Shown: in pieces, positions 5,862 through 7,017 of the stretch
Position numbering within the stretch: the stretch's first letter is position 1
How the letters are laid out: the number at the start of each line of letters is the position of its first letter
Origin: Rickettsiales bacterium
Lineage (GTDB): Bacteria > Pseudomonadota > Alphaproteobacteria > Rickettsiales > Anaplasmataceae
Assembly (NCBI GenBank): GCA_031284675.1
Contig: JAITXQ010000061.1
Coordinates: 1-7,017, forward strand
Reading direction: 5' to 3'
DNA length: 7,017 nt
Notes under the pieces: generated by a model
Told to the model about the DNA's origin: nothing
The model's input: only the letters and a program-made list of their open reading frames with translations
The model's database searches: none
Translations under genes and position numbers: made by a program

Positions 5862-6514
5862 ATGAGCAAAAACATCAAAAACATACTGTTAGTAACAGAG
5901 TTACTATCAGGACGACTGCTTCATGACTTTGCTAATTCTATGAATGGAATAATGTTTGGTTTAGAAGAGTTTGAAGCAGGCGATGAGAATGATGCTGATG
6001 CGCAGAAGGAAGCATTGTCGCTGCTTAAAGAAAGTTCTGATGATTTAATATATAAACATAAAGTTATGAAACAGGCATATTCTTCTTCAGCAGATAATCT
6101 TAGTTTTGGTCAAACCAAATTGAATATTAAAAAGTATTTACTAAAAAAAAAATAAAACTCACATGGAAAACAGATGCATATCCTGCAAAAGGTGAGGAAG
6201 GTCTAGTTGAAAAGATAAATAAGATAATTTCTAATATGGTACTAACTATAGCCAGTGCAGTGGCGGAAGTTGAGCGAATGTCTGTTTTATTAAGTCAAGT
6301 AAAAAATAAAACGCTATTAACTATACAAATTTTAAATGAGCACAAACCAATAAGCAAATCATTAGTGTACAAATTAAGCAAAAAAAATGATACTAATTTA
6401 AACACAAAAGATATTAATATTTATATGACTTCTTTATTACTAGAGCACTATAACACTGAAATGCATTGTATTTGTGAAAATAATTTGCTGGAAATAAGTT
6501 TAGCTATAACTTAA
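5862..6514 (+). CDS. chpT: ChpT-like histidine phosphotransferase, split by a frameshift at an A10 run
   Basis: ChpT passes phosphate from the hybrid kinase CckA to CtrA (and CpdR) in alphaproteobacterial cell-cycle control. Frame one, from ATG 5862, gives 97 residues; its LLSGRLLHDFANSMNGIMFGLE (in parts: LLSGRLLHDF, NSMNGIMFGLE) is the dimerisation helix with phospho-acceptor His21 followed by Asp22. This frame ends at TAA 6153-6155 right after ten A (6143-6152). The other frame continues from 6152 without a stop to TAA 6512-6514, adding 120 residues (IKLTWKTDAYP, VEKINKIISNMVLTIASAV, then VERMSVLL) that fit the degenerate ATPase-like second domain of ChpT. Joined length is 217, near that of full ChpT proteins. 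One extra A, or a -1 shift on the A-run, restores the whole protein. Both halves look under constraint, so it may be expressed by slippage; a recent mutation or sequencing error is also possible. It diverges from purM. No Shine-Dalgarno is seen. Confidence 0.75.
6143..6152 (+). other. A10 slippery run at the chpT frame junction
   Basis: Ten consecutive A lie exactly where the open frame changes. Read in frame one they give Leu-Lys-Lys-Lys-stop; one added A gives Leu-Lys-Lys-Lys-Ile-Lys-Leu and continues to 6511. Runs of this length promote RNA polymerase slippage and also fit the A-AAA-AAA pattern for -1 ribosomal slippage. No obvious stimulatory stem-loop is apparent just downstream, which favours transcriptional slippage over programmed ribosomal shifting. 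Confidence 0.6.
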
Positions 6515-6752
6515 TACAACTTTGTATTTTGTGAAAAGCATCTAACGTTGTAAGCTTGAGCGTTAAATGAAGAAGGGAAAAGTTCTGTGAAACAACTTAA
6601 ATATAAAATCTGTAGTCAACCCCTTTTTGAAGGTTATAGGCTGTCAGAAATACTTAAATAATTAGATTCTAACTCTGTATTAATAAGGTTAGCATCGGAC
6701 AGATAAAACCTGTCAAACCAGAAAGAAACTCCTATTTTCTACTTTTTTGAAT
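6515..6752. other. 238-bp gene-free gap before the IS element
   Basis: No gene is recognised. Near the left end TAACGTT (6543-6549) can pair with AGCGTTA (6559-6565), a 7-bp stem with one G-U pair and no T-run. Further right are GACAG/CTGTC (6698-6702, 6710-6714) and AGGTT/AACCT (6686-6690, 6707-6711), two competing short stems. A 24-codon GTG frame at 6587-6661 is too short to call. The patchwork of small repeats next to an IS end suggests remnants of earlier insertions, but nothing identifies them. Confidence 0.4.
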
Positions 6753-6775
6753 TGACCTTACCCAGAAAAAGTAGA
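6738..6775. repeat. 10-bp inverted repeat across the IS left boundary
   Basis: TCTACTTTTT (6738-6747) and AAAAAGTAGA (6766-6775) are exact reverse complements with an 18-base loop. The proposed IS end at 6753 lies inside the loop. This means either that the true element end is further left than 6753 or that the insertion created or targeted a palindrome. Confidence 0.5.
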
Positions 6776-7017
6776 GAGAAAGTTAAAACGTTTTTTCAAA
6801 GAGGTGTAATATGACAAATAGAAGAGAATACACAGCAAAATTTAAATTAGAAGCTGTTAAGCTGGTTAAAGAAACAGGTCAAGCAAGTACAAAAGTAGCA
6901 AAAGATCTAGGTATAGATGGCAGTATGTTAAGTAAATGGGTAAGAAAATATGATGGAAAAATGTCTGAGGCATACGCATTTCCAGGCAAAGGAAAATTAG
7001 CTCCTTACGACAAGGAA
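6753..7017 (+). mobile_element. Left part of an IS3-family insertion sequence (cut by the window edge)
   Basis: TGACCTTACCCAG at 6753-6765 resembles the left terminal inverted repeat of IS3-type elements, which begin with TGA and carry a TACCCA-like core. It is followed after about 45 bases by an orfA of IS3 type with its own ribosome-binding site. The three bases before it (AAT, 6750-6752) could be one copy of the target duplication. The second gene (orfB, integrase core) and the right end lie beyond the window, so the exact boundary cannot be confirmed. Confidence 0.6.
6811..7017 (+). CDS. IS3-family transposase OrfA (5' part, runs off the window)
   Basis: OrfA of IS3-type elements is the DNA-binding part of the transposase; it is normally joined to the DDE integrase OrfB by a -1 frameshift. 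Sixty-nine codons are visible. REYTAKFKLEAVKLVKETG (5-23) with VAKDLGIDGSMLSKWVRKY (29-47) forms the helix-turn-helix of the HTH_Tnp_1 type that binds the terminal repeats. FPGKGKLAPYDKE (57-69) is the linker commonly seen after it in this family. ATG 6811 is preceded by GAGGTG with a 4-base gap, the clearest ribosome-binding site in the window. The frame is open to the edge; typical OrfA proteins are about 90-110 residues. Whether the element is intact cannot be judged. Confidence 0.88.
   Translation, partial: MTNRREYTAKFKLEAVKLVKETGQASTKVAKDLGIDGSMLSKWVRKYDGKMSEAYAFPGKGKLAPYDKE

Noticed and set aside
6236..6514. Separate 92-residue gene starting at ATG 6236
   Set aside because: The same frame is open back to 6152 with ChpT-like sequence, so this ATG is internal to the second half of the split gene.
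6587..6661. 24-codon GTG frame (begins VKQLKYKICSQ)
   Set aside because: Too short, no ribosome-binding site, no recognisable relative; expected by chance in AT-rich DNA.
1..7017. tRNA, rRNA and CRISPR arrays
   Set aside because: No cloverleaf-like segment with a TTCGANNC arm, no ribosomal RNA stretches and no regularly spaced repeats were seen on reading both strands; a covariance search was not possible.

Overview
The window looks like chromosome from an AT-rich, reduced alphaproteobacterium of the Anaplasmataceae, most probably Wolbachia. The reasons are low GC content and de novo purine genes (purQ, purC, purM) that are scattered rather than clustered; Rickettsia lacks this pathway, while Wolbachia, Ehrlichia and Anaplasma keep it. 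Other pointers are an alphaproteobacterial-type PstA with a long N-terminal extension, a ChpT-type phosphotransferase, degenerate repeat sequence and an IS3-type element. The genus is inferred from gene content and repeat style, not from a database match.

Layout. 1-169 is the 3' end of an unidentified, probably membrane-protein reading frame on the + strand. 170-641 has no intact gene. It holds two diverged ~40-bp direct repeats, a - strand reading frame broken by one in-frame stop (262-558), and a near-consensus sigma70-type promoter pointing left. 642-3898 is a leftward block: trmD and rplS overlap by 17 bp, then a 130-bp gap with inverted repeats, then pstA and purQ only 6 bp apart. purC (3964-4683) diverges from trmD across an AT-rich promoter region and converges on purM (4703-5728, - strand), with a small hairpin at the junction. 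5729-5861 is a divergent promoter region between purM and a ChpT-like gene (5862-6514, + strand). From 6753 to the right edge lies the left end of an IS3-family element with the start of its orfA.

Function. PurQ, PurC and PurM act in the pathway from PRPP to IMP. TrmD and L19 serve translation. PstA is a permease subunit of the high-affinity phosphate importer. ChpT carries phosphate from the CckA kinase to the cell-cycle regulator CtrA.

The two most interesting points are linked. The ChpT-like gene is split by a frameshift at a run of exactly ten A, with both halves preserved. The short region upstream of it contains a perfect TTAA-N7-TTAA, the CtrA-binding consensus, lying on the predicted purM -10. 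This suggests CtrA-dependent control of purM and/or chpT, and possible slippage-dependent expression of ChpT.
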